From Bacillota bacterium (GTDB lineage: Bacteria > Bacillota > Clostridia > Christensenellales > Aristaeellaceae), in the NCBI GenBank assembly GCA_023411375.1, contig JAEYOW010000038.1:172765-236764 (forward strand): a DNA stretch of 64,000 bases, in the 5' to 3' direction. Made by a program: the position numbers and the translations under genes. The notes beneath the pieces are model-generated. The model saw nothing but the letters and a program-made list of their open reading frames with translations, did not search any database and was not told where the DNA came from. Below, piece by piece: positions 41,593-50,046 of the stretch (its first letter is position 1; each line of letters begins with the position of its first letter).

Positions 41593-42138
41593 CTACGCTT
41601 TGCTGCCAGGCGCTTCCACAGGCTTCATCTCCCCCGCCGCCGGGGATTCCTCCTGCTTTTCGCCGTTCATACGGCGGTATTCGACAATCGCCGAGGTCGC
41701 CAGCTCGTCGCAGCGGTTGTTCCACGGATTGTCGGAATGCCCCTTGACCTTGTGAAAAGTCACCTCATGCTTTTTGATCTTAATGATCTGCAAAAGAAGC
41801 TTCCACAGGTCGCTGTTTTCAACCGGTTGCTTTTTGCTGTTGAGCCATCCGTTCTTTTGCCAGTTGTCCAACCAGTGTTCCCGAAAAGCGTTGACCGTAT
41901 ACGCCGAATCGGAATATACCTCTACCACGCAGGGTTCCTTGAGCGCGCCAAGGCCGCTGATGACGGCAAAAATCTCCATCCGGTTATTGGTGGTGTTCGG
42001 CATATGGCCGGCCATCTCCTTGGTTTTTCCATTATAATTAAGGATACAGCCCCATCCGCCCGGCCCCGGGTTGCCGGAGCATGCGCCGTCGGTATAAAGC
42101 TGAACGATCCGTCTGGTCGTTGTCGTCTGTTCGGCCAT
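41593..42138 (-). CDS. rnhA: Ribonuclease HI
   Basis: The enzyme removes RNA from RNA-DNA hybrids. The protein is 181 residues with the core at about 10-160. The four acidic metal ligands are in LYTDGACSGNPGPGGWG, NNRMEIFAVI, EVYSDSAYTV and NRCDELATS; the basic protrusion WLDNWQKNGWLNSKKQPV is present. The C-terminal 20 residues are a Pro/Ala/Glu tail. It starts 4 bases after proC, so the two form an operon, and GGGGAT precedes the ATG. Confidence 0.95.
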   Translation of the reverse strand: MAEQTTTTRRIVQLYTDGACSGNPGPGGWGCILNYNGKTKEMAGHMPNTTNNRMEIFAVISGLGALKEPCVVEVYSDSAYTVNAFREHWLDNWQKNGWLNSKKQPVENSDLWKLLLQIIKIKKHEVTFHKVKGHSDNPWNNRCDELATSAIVEYRRMNGEKQEESPAAGEMKPVEAPGSKA

Positions 42139-42142
42139 CTGC

Positions 42143-42967
42143 TTATCCCCTTCTTCTGTCCTGAATGACGGTCATTTTCCGGTTCTTTTCGGCACAGCAA
42201 CGCATGGCCTCCAAGATCGTTCCTTTGAAGCAGCCCTTTTCAAGCGCCTCAACGGCCTCGATGGTGGTGCCTCCAGGCGAGCATACGTTATCCTTGAGCG
42301 CCGCGGGATGCTCACCGGTATCCAATACCATTTTCGCGGAACCCATTACCGCCTGTGCCGCGGCCTGGATGGCAAGCTGCCTGGGCATGCCGAGCTTTAC
42401 GGCGCCGTCCGCCATGGCGTCGATCATCATGAACACATATGCCGGGCTGCTGCCGCTGACCGACACAACGGCGTCAAACAAGCGTTCCGGAAGGATCTGC
42501 ACCATGCCAAGATTGCTGAATAACTCCTTTGCCCATTGCAGCATCGCCTTGGTGAAGGAGGTTTCCTCACAAAAAGCGGTGTAGCCGGCGCCCACAAGTG
42601 CCGGCATATTCGGCATGACGCGCAGGACCTGCGAGCCGTTCTCCTTCCCCAGCAGTTCGGTAATCATGCCCATGGTCCACCCAGCCGCGACGGATATAAT
42701 GCGCCTGTTGCGCACATATTTCTGTATCTCCTCCAGCACGCCGCGTATGAAGATAGGCTTAACGGCCAGCACAATGCACTCGCAATCTCTGGCGATCTGT
42801 ACGTTGCTCGTCGCCACATTGACGGGATAAATCTCCTTCAGGCTGTTGAGCTGCTGCTCGTTTACATCGTAAACCATCGTCTCATAGGGTTTCAGAAAGC
42901 CGCTTTGAAACGCGCCCTTCATGATTGCGCCCCCCATATTCCCAGCACCGATAAAGCCGACCTGCAT
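42143..42967 (-). CDS. proC: Pyrroline-5-carboxylate reductase
   Basis: ProC makes proline by reducing pyrroline-5-carboxylate with NAD(P)H. The protein is 274 residues. It opens with the Rossmann loop VGFIGAGNMGGAIMKG, has IVLAVKPIFI and LRVMPNMPALVGAG, and ends with the family signature DNVCSPGGTTIEAVEAL. AGGGGAG precedes the ATG. It is the first gene of a two-gene unit with rnhA, and its promoter lies just upstream, after the rnf terminator. Confidence 0.96.
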   Translation of the reverse strand: MQVGFIGAGNMGGAIMKGAFQSGFLKPYETMVYDVNEQQLNSLKEIYPVNVATSNVQIARDCECIVLAVKPIFIRGVLEEIQKYVRNRRIISVAAGWTMGMITELLGKENGSQVLRVMPNMPALVGAGYTAFCEETSFTKAMLQWAKELFSNLGMVQILPERLFDAVVSVSGSSPAYVFMMIDAMADGAVKLGMPRQLAIQAAAQAVMGSAKMVLDTGEHPAALKDNVCSPGGTTIEAVEALEKGCFKGTILEAMRCCAEKNRKMTVIQDRRRG

Positions 42968-42983
42968 GCTGATAACTCCCCTT

Positions 42984-43013
42984 TGTATAAATATTTTTAT
43001 AATTCAGAATCAA
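42984..43013 (-). promoter_or_regulatory. Promoter of proC-rnhA
   Basis: On the minus strand TTGATT and TATACA are separated by 18 bases, 16 bases before the ATG. The region is AT-rich. Both hexamers are imperfect. Confidence 0.45.
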
Positions 43014-43042
43014 AAATGGCGGCGGACAAGACTGTCCGCCGC
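43012..43042 (-). terminator. Terminator of the rnf operon
   Basis: On the minus strand GCGGCGGACA and TGTCCGCCGC make a 10-bp stem with a 4-base loop, followed by CATTTTT. It begins about 10 bases past rnfB. Confidence 0.85.
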
Positions 43043-43051
43043 GTTGAACCT

Positions 43052-44104
43052 TTACTCTTTGGGAACGGCGGGTTCCACCGGAGTGGTGCCGACCTTTGCG
43101 TTTGCATCGCGCACATGCTTGCGAACATGCAGCGAAATTGCCTTCTTGGGGCACTTCTTCACACACTCTCCACAGCCTGTGCAAGCCTCGTTGATTTCGT
43201 GCACCTGCTTGAGCTCGCCGGAAATGGCCTCAAACTGACAGGTTTTTTTGCAAATGGTACAGCCGATACACAGGTCGCGGTCGATCTCGGCGATTTGACG
43301 GTTATCGAAATCACCCCAGATGGCGCCTGTCGGACAAACCTCGGCGCACATCATGCAGCCCACGCATTTGTTCATATCAAACACCGGCAAGTGATTTTCG
43401 ATCTTCAACGCGCCGAATTTGCAAGCGTCTTTGCAGATTTCGCAGCCAACACAGCCAATCTTGCAGTTGTCGCTCACGAGGAAGCCTTCCTCTGCCGCGC
43501 GGCACAACAGGCGGACCGGGACGGTCTCCGGCTGCAAGCTCAACACATGCTTGGGGCACGCGCGTACGCAAGCGCCGCAGCTCTGGCATTTCTCAGGATC
43601 CACCTTCGCGATTTTGGAATGTTCGTCGATGTGAATCGCATCAAACTTGCACGCCTTTACGCAGGTGCCAAGGCCCAGACACGCGTACTTGCAGGCGCGG
43701 TTGCCATCGTTGACAAGCATAGCCGAGACGCAATCTTTAATACCATGATAGGGAAACTTAGTTTTGCAGCGGTCCAGCCTGCCCTGGCAAACGACCGTGG
43801 CGACGTTGCGCACCTGATCGGGCGTCTTTTCTACGCCCATGATTTCCGCAATCGCGTCCGCTACGGGGCTACCGCCCACAGGACAGGCGCTGATGGGCGC
43901 TTCGCCCGCGATGATGGCGTCGGCCAGCGCATCGCAGCCGGCAAAGCCGCAGCCGCCGCAGTTTGCGCCGGGCAGACAATTGCGCACCGCATCCCGCTTG
44001 GGATCGGAAGGAACCTCAAATACCTTATTTGCAAGGGTCAGCAGCAATCCGAAAACCAGTCCCAACGCGCCGAGTACCCCTACGCCAATGAGAATTGGAG
44101 TCAT
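43052..44104 (-). CDS. rnfB: Rnf complex subunit RnfB, multi-cluster form
   Basis: RnfB passes electrons from ferredoxin into the complex. The 350-residue protein has one N-terminal membrane helix (ILIGVGVLGALGLVFGLLL), then the 4Fe-4S motif NCGGCGFAGCDAL. Six further cysteine clusters follow: CKYACLGLGTCVKAC, CQSCGACVRACP, CKIGCVGCEICKDAC, CVGCMMCAEVCP, CIGCTICKKTC and CTGCGECVKKCP. That is more than in gamma-proteobacterial RnfB (about 190 residues). Clostridial forms are longer too. It is the last gene of the operon, 18 bases after rnfA, before a strong terminator. Confidence 0.94.
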   Translation of the reverse strand: MTPILIGVGVLGALGLVFGLLLTLANKVFEVPSDPKRDAVRNCLPGANCGGCGFAGCDALADAIIAGEAPISACPVGGSPVADAIAEIMGVEKTPDQVRNVATVVCQGRLDRCKTKFPYHGIKDCVSAMLVNDGNRACKYACLGLGTCVKACKFDAIHIDEHSKIAKVDPEKCQSCGACVRACPKHVLSLQPETVPVRLLCRAAEEGFLVSDNCKIGCVGCEICKDACKFGALKIENHLPVFDMNKCVGCMMCAEVCPTGAIWGDFDNRQIAEIDRDLCIGCTICKKTCQFEAISGELKQVHEINEACTGCGECVKKCPKKAISLHVRKHVRDANAKVGTTPVEPAVPKE

Positions 44105-44122
44105 TTGTGAGCCTCTCCTTTC

Positions 44123-44701
44123 TTAGTGGATCAGGCCCGAAAAGCCTTGGAACGCGAGAGACATCAGCCCGGCCGTGATCAGCGCGCCGGGGAAGCCGTC
44201 CATCCACTTGGGCATATTGCTGACGGCGAGCCTTTCGCGGATGCTGGCGAACATGACAATCGCAATGGTAAAGCCGATCGCCGCGCTCGTGCCGTTTACG
44301 ACGGACTCAATCAGGTTATATCCCTCGCGCGTGTTTAGCAACGCGACGCCGAGCACGGCGCAGTTTGTCGTAATCAGCGGCAGGTATACGCCCAGCGCCT
44401 GATATAACGAGCGGCTGATCTTTTTCAGTGCGATTTCCACGATTTGCACAAGCACGGCGATGACGAGGATGAACGCGATCGTCTGCATATACTCCAAATC
44501 GAGCGGCACCAACAGGTAGGTTTGAATCAGGTAGGTGAAAAGCGAGGCGATCGCCATGACGAATGTAACGGCCATACCCATGCCCATGGCCGTTTCCGTC
44601 TTACGGGAAACGCCCAGGAACGGGCAGATGCCGAGAAACTGCGACATGACGAAGTTGTTTACCAGCACGCTTCCGATGATGATCAACAGCAAGTCATTCA
44701 T
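44123..44701 (-). CDS. rnfA: Rnf complex subunit RnfA
   Basis: This is a 192-residue membrane subunit of six helices. Conserved pieces are NNFVMSQFLGICPFLGVSRK, whose Cys helps hold the Fe-S centre between RnfA and RnfE, and TNCAVLGVALLNTREGYN. It pairs with RnfE by pseudo-twofold symmetry. The start overlaps rnfE's stop by four bases (44698-44701). Confidence 0.95.
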   Translation of the reverse strand: MNDLLLIIIGSVLVNNFVMSQFLGICPFLGVSRKTETAMGMGMAVTFVMAIASLFTYLIQTYLLVPLDLEYMQTIAFILVIAVLVQIVEIALKKISRSLYQALGVYLPLITTNCAVLGVALLNTREGYNLIESVVNGTSAAIGFTIAIVMFASIRERLAVSNMPKWMDGFPGALITAGLMSLAFQGFSGLIH

Positions 44702-45336
44702 GCGATTCCCTCCTCGGCCTTCATCTTTTTACGCTTCTGGACGTATTTGATCAATGCGTTTACAACCAGCAGCAGGATGCCCAGGGTCAGGAAGCCGCCC
44801 GAGGGGCTGATGATAACTGCCATGGGCTGATAGCTGGTGGGCATGATCTGCATATCGAAGAACTTGCCTGTGCCGATAATCTCGCGCACGGCGGAGAGCA
44901 GCGTGATGGAAAGCGTAAAGCCCAGCCCCATGCCCAGACCGTCCACAATGGAGGGCAGGACGGGGTTTTTGAACGCAAATGCCTCGGCGCGGGCAAAGAT
45001 GATGCAGTTGACCACAATCAGGGGGATGTAGATGCCCAGCGAATCGGACATGGAGGGCAAAAACGCCTTGATAACGAGGTCGATAATGGTAACAAACGTC
45101 GCGATGACAACGATAAAGCTGGGAATACGGACTTTTTCGGGAATGATGTTGCGAAGCATGGAAATAACCATGTTGGAGAAGACCAGCACGAACGTGGTTG
45201 CCAACCCCATGCCAAGCCCGCGAGATGCGGCGGTGGAAATGGCCAGCGTCGGGCACATGCCCAGCAGCAGGCGGAAGGTTGGATTCTCACTGAGAATACC
45301 GTTCATAAAGACATGGCCGATGGATTGCTTTTTCAT
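44698..45336 (-). CDS. rnfE: Rnf complex subunit RnfE
   Basis: This is a 212-residue membrane subunit. Typical blocks are NPTFRLLLGMCPTLAISTAA (the Fe-S Cys loop) and VVNCIIFARAEAFAFKNPVLPSI, matching RnfE/NqrD. The C-terminal tail is basic. Its ATG overlaps the rnfD stop by four bases, exactly where rnfG stands in typical operons. It overlaps rnfA downstream the same way. Confidence 0.95.
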   Translation of the reverse strand: MKKQSIGHVFMNGILSENPTFRLLLGMCPTLAISTAASRGLGMGLATTFVLVFSNMVISMLRNIIPEKVRIPSFIVVIATFVTIIDLVIKAFLPSMSDSLGIYIPLIVVNCIIFARAEAFAFKNPVLPSIVDGLGMGLGFTLSITLLSAVREIIGTGKFFDMQIMPTSYQPMAVIISPSGGFLTLGILLLVVNALIKYVQKRKKMKAEEGIA

Positions 45337-46364
45337 GCCTGCGCGCCTCCTTCCCTGGCTTCATCCTTCTGTTTGGCAGGCTTTTCGGGCTTGACGGAAC
45401 CAAAGCTCCGGTGCGCCGTCCATTTGTCGATCAGCGGGGTAAGCACGTTCATGAACAGGATACCGAAAGAACAGCCTTCAGGATAGCCGTTGTTGTATAC
45501 GCGGATGACGAAGAGAATCACAGCGCAACCAACGCCCATGATGACCCTGCCCCATTTGCTGACCGGGCAGGTGACATAGTCGGTCGCCATGAAAAACGCG
45601 CCAAGCAACAGGCCGCCGCTCAAAAGCTGATAAAGCACGTTGGCAGAACCACTGTCGGCAGAATAAATGACGCCGGTTTGAATCCAAAACAGGATAAAGG
45701 CAGTGCCGATGAAGCTGACGGGCACGCGCCAGTCGATAACGCGGCGGATGATAAGATAGATGCCGCCAAGCAGCAGCGTCAGCTTACAGGTTTCACCCAG
45801 CATGCCGGGAACGTCGCCGATAAAAAGGCTCCAAAGCGTATAATTGTTAGCGCCGCCGGATAGGGGGGTTGCGGAGGCGATGGCGTCCGCGGCGCCGCCG
45901 CCCAGGCCAAAAAGCTGGCCGGCGACCGGCGCGGACGTAGCGGCCATCAGGCCGGTCCAGGACAACATTAAGATGGTGCGGGCAGCCAGCGCCGGATTCA
46001 TGAAGTTCTGCCCCAGACCGCCAAAAATCTGTTTGACCAGCACAATAGCGATCACAGAGCCCACCGCCGCAATCCACCACGGCGCGTTTGCGGGCAGATT
46101 GAAAGCGAGCAGCAGACCGGTCACCACTGCGCTGAGGTCCATGATGGTGGACTGCTGGTGGGTCAGCTTCTCATAGGCCCATTCCGAAATGACGGCAAAA
46201 GCCACTGCCACCAGTATCAGCGACAGCGCGGGCGCGCCGAAAAACCACACCGCGGCAAGGGCGGTCGGCAGCAGCGCGATAATAACATCCAGCATGATGC
46301 CGCGCGTGGAGGCCGACGAATCCCTTAGAAAGGGAGACGAGGAAACAACGAGCTTCCTTTGCAT
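45333..46364 (-). CDS. rnfD: Rnf complex subunit RnfD
   Basis: This is a 343-residue membrane subunit related to NqrB. It has about nine or ten helices, the covalent-FMN threonine T166 in ASATPLSGG, and CSFGILFMNVLTPLID near the end. The FMN motif is intact. Its stop and the rnfE start share ATGA with no room for rnfG. It begins one base after the rnfC stop. Confidence 0.95.
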   Translation of the reverse strand: MQRKLVVSSSPFLRDSSASTRGIMLDVIIALLPTALAAVWFFGAPALSLILVAVAFAVISEWAYEKLTHQQSTIMDLSAVVTGLLLAFNLPANAPWWIAAVGSVIAIVLVKQIFGGLGQNFMNPALAARTILMLSWTGLMAATSAPVAGQLFGLGGGAADAIASATPLSGGANNYTLWSLFIGDVPGMLGETCKLTLLLGGIYLIIRRVIDWRVPVSFIGTAFILFWIQTGVIYSADSGSANVLYQLLSGGLLLGAFFMATDYVTCPVSKWGRVIMGVGCAVILFVIRVYNNGYPEGCSFGILFMNVLTPLIDKWTAHRSFGSVKPEKPAKQKDEAREGGAQA

Positions 46365-46365
46365 C

Positions 46366-47712
46366 TTACCTGGCTCCTTTCTTGGCGGCTTCCTCTTTAT
46401 GCCGCTGCAAAATGATATGCTTGCAGGTCCGGCAGCTCTGCGTCAGGTTGCGCTTTGCCGGACATACCCACGTGCACGCGCCGCATTCGATACAGTTTGT
46501 AGCTTCCGCCTTTTCGGCGGCTTCAAACATCTGCTTGCGCATATAGCGGTCAATGGACGCGGGAGCAAGCCGCATGGGGCAAGCTTCCAGGCAGCGCCCG
46601 CAACGGATGCACGGGCCTTCCTCAGCCAGCGCGCCCAGCTTGTCCAGCGCCAGGATGCCGCTGCAGCCCTTGGTTACCGGTATATCCTCGCGGCTGATGG
46701 CCTGACCCATCATCGGGCCGCCGTAGATCAACATCTTCGTTTCCGGCAGGGTGCCATCGGAGGTATCCAGCAACCACTCCACAGGCGTGCCGATACGCAC
46801 GAGGTAATTGGCGGGATTTGCGACGCATCCCCCCACCGTCACCACACGGTCCACAATGGGACGGCCCTCGTATACTGCGCGGCAGAGGGCGTGACAGGTG
46901 CCCACATTGGACACGATGATGCCAAGATCAAGCGGAAGGCCGCCCATTTTAACCTTTTTACCGGTTAGGGCATAAACCAACTGCTTTTCACCGCCCTGCG
47001 GGTACTTGACCCGGAGACCAATCACACTAAACTGCTCATAGGGAGCGCAGGCCTTTTTAAGCGCTTCGATCGCATCGGGCTTGTTGTTTTCAATCCCGAT
47101 CAACACGCGCTCGATGCCAAGAGCCTTTTGTATAATGCGCGCGCCGGAAACGATCTTATCCGCCGCCTCCACCATCAGCCGGTGATCGGCGGAAAGATAA
47201 GGTTCGCATTCCGCGCCGTTCAGGATCAGCGTATCGACCTTCTTACCGGCTGGAACCGACAGCTTGACTGCGGTGGGGAATGTCGCCCCCCCAAGGCCGA
47301 CGATACCCATCCGGCGCGCAAGGTCAGAAAGCGACTCGGCACTCATGCTCTCCGGATTTTCAACGGGCCTGAGGGGCTCCCATTCATCCTTGAAGTCATT
47401 GTCGATGATAACGCAGTCCTGCTGCGTACCGCTGGCCAGAATACAAGGCTCGCAGCCGACCACCCTGCCCGAAACGGACGCGTGTACCGCCGCGCTCATC
47501 GCGCCGACGGGCTCGCCGATCATCTGCCCCACCTTGACAGTATCGCCCTTGCCAACCAGCGGTTTACAAGGTGCGCCGATGTGCTGCTGAAGCGGAATGG
47601 CGACACGTGTGGGCTGGGGCGCCTCGATGATGGGCAAACCCGCAGTAACCGCCTTGCCTCCCTTTCCCTCGTGCGGGTGGATGCCGCCGGGAAAACTGTG
47701 TACGGTGCTCAT
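46366..47712 (-). CDS. rnfC: Rnf complex subunit RnfC
   Basis: RnfC is the NADH-binding, FMN and Fe-S subunit facing the cytoplasm. The protein is 448 residues. The N-terminal barrel has HSFPGGIHPHEGKGG, the nucleotide/FMN site GLGGATFPTAVKL and NGAECEPYLSADHRLM. Two 4Fe-4S motifs end it (CIRCGRCLEACP and CIECGACTWVCP). The ATG at 47712 is preferred over an upstream in-frame ATG at 47844 because AGGACGAGGAAG lies just before it and the longer form runs into recN. It opens the operon rnfC-D-E-A-B. Confidence 0.95.
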   Translation of the reverse strand: MSTVHSFPGGIHPHEGKGGKAVTAGLPIIEAPQPTRVAIPLQQHIGAPCKPLVGKGDTVKVGQMIGEPVGAMSAAVHASVSGRVVGCEPCILASGTQQDCVIIDNDFKDEWEPLRPVENPESMSAESLSDLARRMGIVGLGGATFPTAVKLSVPAGKKVDTLILNGAECEPYLSADHRLMVEAADKIVSGARIIQKALGIERVLIGIENNKPDAIEALKKACAPYEQFSVIGLRVKYPQGGEKQLVYALTGKKVKMGGLPLDLGIIVSNVGTCHALCRAVYEGRPIVDRVVTVGGCVANPANYLVRIGTPVEWLLDTSDGTLPETKMLIYGGPMMGQAISREDIPVTKGCSGILALDKLGALAEEGPCIRCGRCLEACPMRLAPASIDRYMRKQMFEAAEKAEATNCIECGACTWVCPAKRNLTQSCRTCKHIILQRHKEEAAKKGAR

Positions 47713-47765
47713 GCTTCCTCGTCCTTCCTGAACTGTTTTGACTGTTTGCGCTAAAAACCAACGAT

Positions 47766-47794
47766 AGTATAGCACATTCAGCGAATTGGGAAAA
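47766..47794 (-). promoter_or_regulatory. Promoter of the rnf operon
   Basis: On the minus strand TTTTCC, 17 bases, TATACT with TGC directly before it (extended -10). The 11 bases TGTGCTATACT are identical to those in the paaK cassette promoter. It lies 53 bases before the rnfC ATG. Confidence 0.6.
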
Positions 47795-47822
47795 GAGATG
47801 TTTTGCTTTTCGCAAAAAAACA

Positions 47823-49538
47823 CTATTTTGCTTGCCGCTTCCATTGGACCGCGGCGTCCAGAATAGCCCTTGCATGGGCCATTCCGCTCTCCTGCTGGCC
47901 ATCTGTCACGCCGATCAGCCGCGCGACCTCCTCCACCCGTTCCTCATGGCTTAACTCGCTTACGGTGGTATAGGTGCGCTCTCCCATAATCTGTTTTTTT
48001 ACAAGATACTGCGTATCGGCCATCGCGGCGATTTGCGCCAGATGCGTAACGCACAGCACCTGATGATAGCGCGCGATGCCTGCCATTTTCTCCGCGACAA
48101 CGCCGGCGATATGCCCGCTGATACCCGTATCGATTTCGTCAAAAATCATGCATGGGATGCCGCCGTGATCCGCGCCTGCGGCCTTCATCGCCAGCATCAG
48201 CCGGGAAAGCTCGCCACCTGACGCGGTCTTGTCCAGTGGCTTCAGCGGCTCGCCGGGGTTAGGCGCAATGAAAAAGGCGAGATGATCGTCTCCACCGGAG
48301 GTTGGAACCTTTTTTTGATCAGGAGCCGGGGGTTCAAACACGCATGCAAAGCGCGTGTTTTGCATGCCGAGGTCACGCAGCTGCTCCTCCATCATGGCTT
48401 CAAAGCGCGCGGCAAGCGCCCGGCGCGCTTCCGTCAGCTTAGCGGCCTCGGTGCGGTAAGCGAGAAGCTTTTGCTTATAATCGCTCTCGGCGCGCCTTAG
48501 ACGCTCCTCCATGCTGCCAAGACGGCTCAGCTCATCCCGAATCTCCTCGTGATGGTTTACAAGCTCGTCGGCAGTCATGCCGTAGCGGCGTTCCAGGCGG
48601 CGAATCAGATCAAGCCGCTCCTGAACAGCCTCGTTGCGCACAGGATCGAAATTCTCCTTTTCGATCATCTCGCGCAGATCAATGCCCATTTCTTCGGCCT
48701 CATAGTATGCTGAGGCAAGCCGGGCGGCCAGCGCCTTAAAGCGGTCGTCAAGCTCCTCCACGCTCTGCATGGCTTCACACGCATCCTTGAGCTTGTCCAT
48801 GGCGCTTTGCTCACGCCCGCCCGAAAACACCTTTTCATAGGCGGTGCGGACCGCCGCGTCAATGCGTTCGGCGCTGGCAAAGCGCATCCGTTCGGCAGAA
48901 AGGCGTTCGGACTCGCCAACGGCGAGCTGTGCGGCGTCAAGCTCCTTAACGCGTATGGATAGGTATTCCTGCCGCTCGGCGCGCTGGGCGTTTTCCTTGC
49001 GAAGGGCGGCGAACTTGGCGCTGCTTTCCTTCCACGTGCGGTACGCGTCGGCCACGACCTGCTTTTGCGCCTCAAAGGCAACGTCGCCGAACGAATCCAG
49101 AAAGGCGAGATGGTTTTTGCTGTTGAGCAGGCTCTGGTGCTCGTGCTGGCCGTGGATATCCACCAGCAGTTCAGAAAGCCCGCGCAAAAAAGCCAACGGC
49201 ACAATCACGCCGCAAACACGGCAGATATTGCGCTCGGTGGTGGTGATTTCGCGTTGGATGCTCAGCAGGCCGCCCTCTGCGACAAGCTCCTGCTCCCGGA
49301 GGGCTTCAGCGGCCTGGGGGCAGTCGGAAATATCGATCAGCGCCTCCACGGACGCGCGGTCGCACCCCGAGCGAATCAGCCCGCGATCGGCGCGCCCGCC
49401 CAAAACCAGATTGATGCTGTCCACAATGATGGACTTGCCGGCGCCCGTTTCACCGCTAAGCACATGCATGCCGCTGTGAAAGTCGATTTGCAGGTTTTCG
49501 ATCAGCGCGATATTGCGCACGGTCATAGACACGAGCAT
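47823..49538 (-). CDS. recN: DNA repair protein RecN
   Basis: RecN is an SMC-like ATPase of double-strand-break repair. The protein is 571 residues. Walker A is LSGETGAGKSIIVDSINLVLGG split over 20-45, a zipper of coiled coil spans about 150-360, and the C-terminal half has the signature SGGELSRLMLAMK and Walker B MIFDEIDTGISG. The ATG at 49538 was preferred because AAGGAAC lies 11 bases before it; a GTG three codons earlier would abut that site. It ends the nadK-argR-recN operon. Confidence 0.96.
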   Translation of the reverse strand: MLVSMTVRNIALIENLQIDFHSGMHVLSGETGAGKSIIVDSINLVLGGRADRGLIRSGCDRASVEALIDISDCPQAAEALREQELVAEGGLLSIQREITTTERNICRVCGVIVPLAFLRGLSELLVDIHGQHEHQSLLNSKNHLAFLDSFGDVAFEAQKQVVADAYRTWKESSAKFAALRKENAQRAERQEYLSIRVKELDAAQLAVGESERLSAERMRFASAERIDAAVRTAYEKVFSGGREQSAMDKLKDACEAMQSVEELDDRFKALAARLASAYYEAEEMGIDLREMIEKENFDPVRNEAVQERLDLIRRLERRYGMTADELVNHHEEIRDELSRLGSMEERLRRAESDYKQKLLAYRTEAAKLTEARRALAARFEAMMEEQLRDLGMQNTRFACVFEPPAPDQKKVPTSGGDDHLAFFIAPNPGEPLKPLDKTASGGELSRLMLAMKAAGADHGGIPCMIFDEIDTGISGHIAGVVAEKMAGIARYHQVLCVTHLAQIAAMADTQYLVKKQIMGERTYTTVSELSHEERVEEVARLIGVTDGQQESGMAHARAILDAAVQWKRQAK

Positions 49539-49572
49539 GGATCGCACGTTCCTTTCGTCAGTCTGTGGGTCG

Positions 49573-50022
49573 TCAGTGCATCAGCGCGTTGAGGCGTTCC
49601 ATCACGGGTCTTACCTCTTCCACGCTGCGCACGATCATCAAAATGGTGTTGTCGCCTGCGATGGTTCCGAGAATTTCAGGCCATTGCAGGCTGTCGATGG
49701 TTTCCGCGGCGATGTTGGCGCTGGCGGAGATGGTCTTGATGATGATCTGGTTGTAGGCGCTTGACATGCTAACCACCGTATCGCTGAACATCCGGATCAA
49801 CCGCTCGTTCAGGCCGCTCTCGCTTTTGTCGGCGGTGGCATAGCGGTACGAGCCGTCGGGCGAAAGCGCTTTTACCAGCCGAAGCTCCTTGATATCACGC
49901 GAAACCGTGGCCTGTGTGACCTGAAAGCCGCGCTTTCGCAGCTCGTCTGCCAAATCCTCCTGCGTTTCCACCGCCTGCTCGGCGATGATTTCCAGGATGG
50001 CGATTTGCCGGGATGATTTCAT
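49573..50022 (-). CDS. argR: Arginine repressor ArgR/AhrC
   Basis: ArgR represses arginine synthesis when bound to arginine. The protein is 149 residues. The winged helix contains ETQEDLADELRKRGFQVTQATVSRDIKEL. The C-terminal hexamer domain ends LGTIAGDNTILMIV, where the GD residues contact arginine. AAAGGAG precedes the ATG. In Firmicutes it stands between nadK and recN, as here. The 50925-50974 palindrome upstream of the operon could be its own operator. Confidence 0.96.
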   Translation of the reverse strand: MKSSRQIAILEIIAEQAVETQEDLADELRKRGFQVTQATVSRDIKELRLVKALSPDGSYRYATADKSESGLNERLIRMFSDTVVSMSSAYNQIIIKTISASANIAAETIDSLQWPEILGTIAGDNTILMIVRSVEEVRPVMERLNALMH

Positions 50023-50046
50023 CTCCTTTTACACGCTCCTTTGTTA

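Noticed and set aside
42536..44110. Plus-strand open frame of 524 codons across rnfB and proC
   Set aside because: It runs antisense through two clear genes; residues are His/Ala/Arg-rich with no fold, typical of the opposite strand of GC-rich coding DNA.
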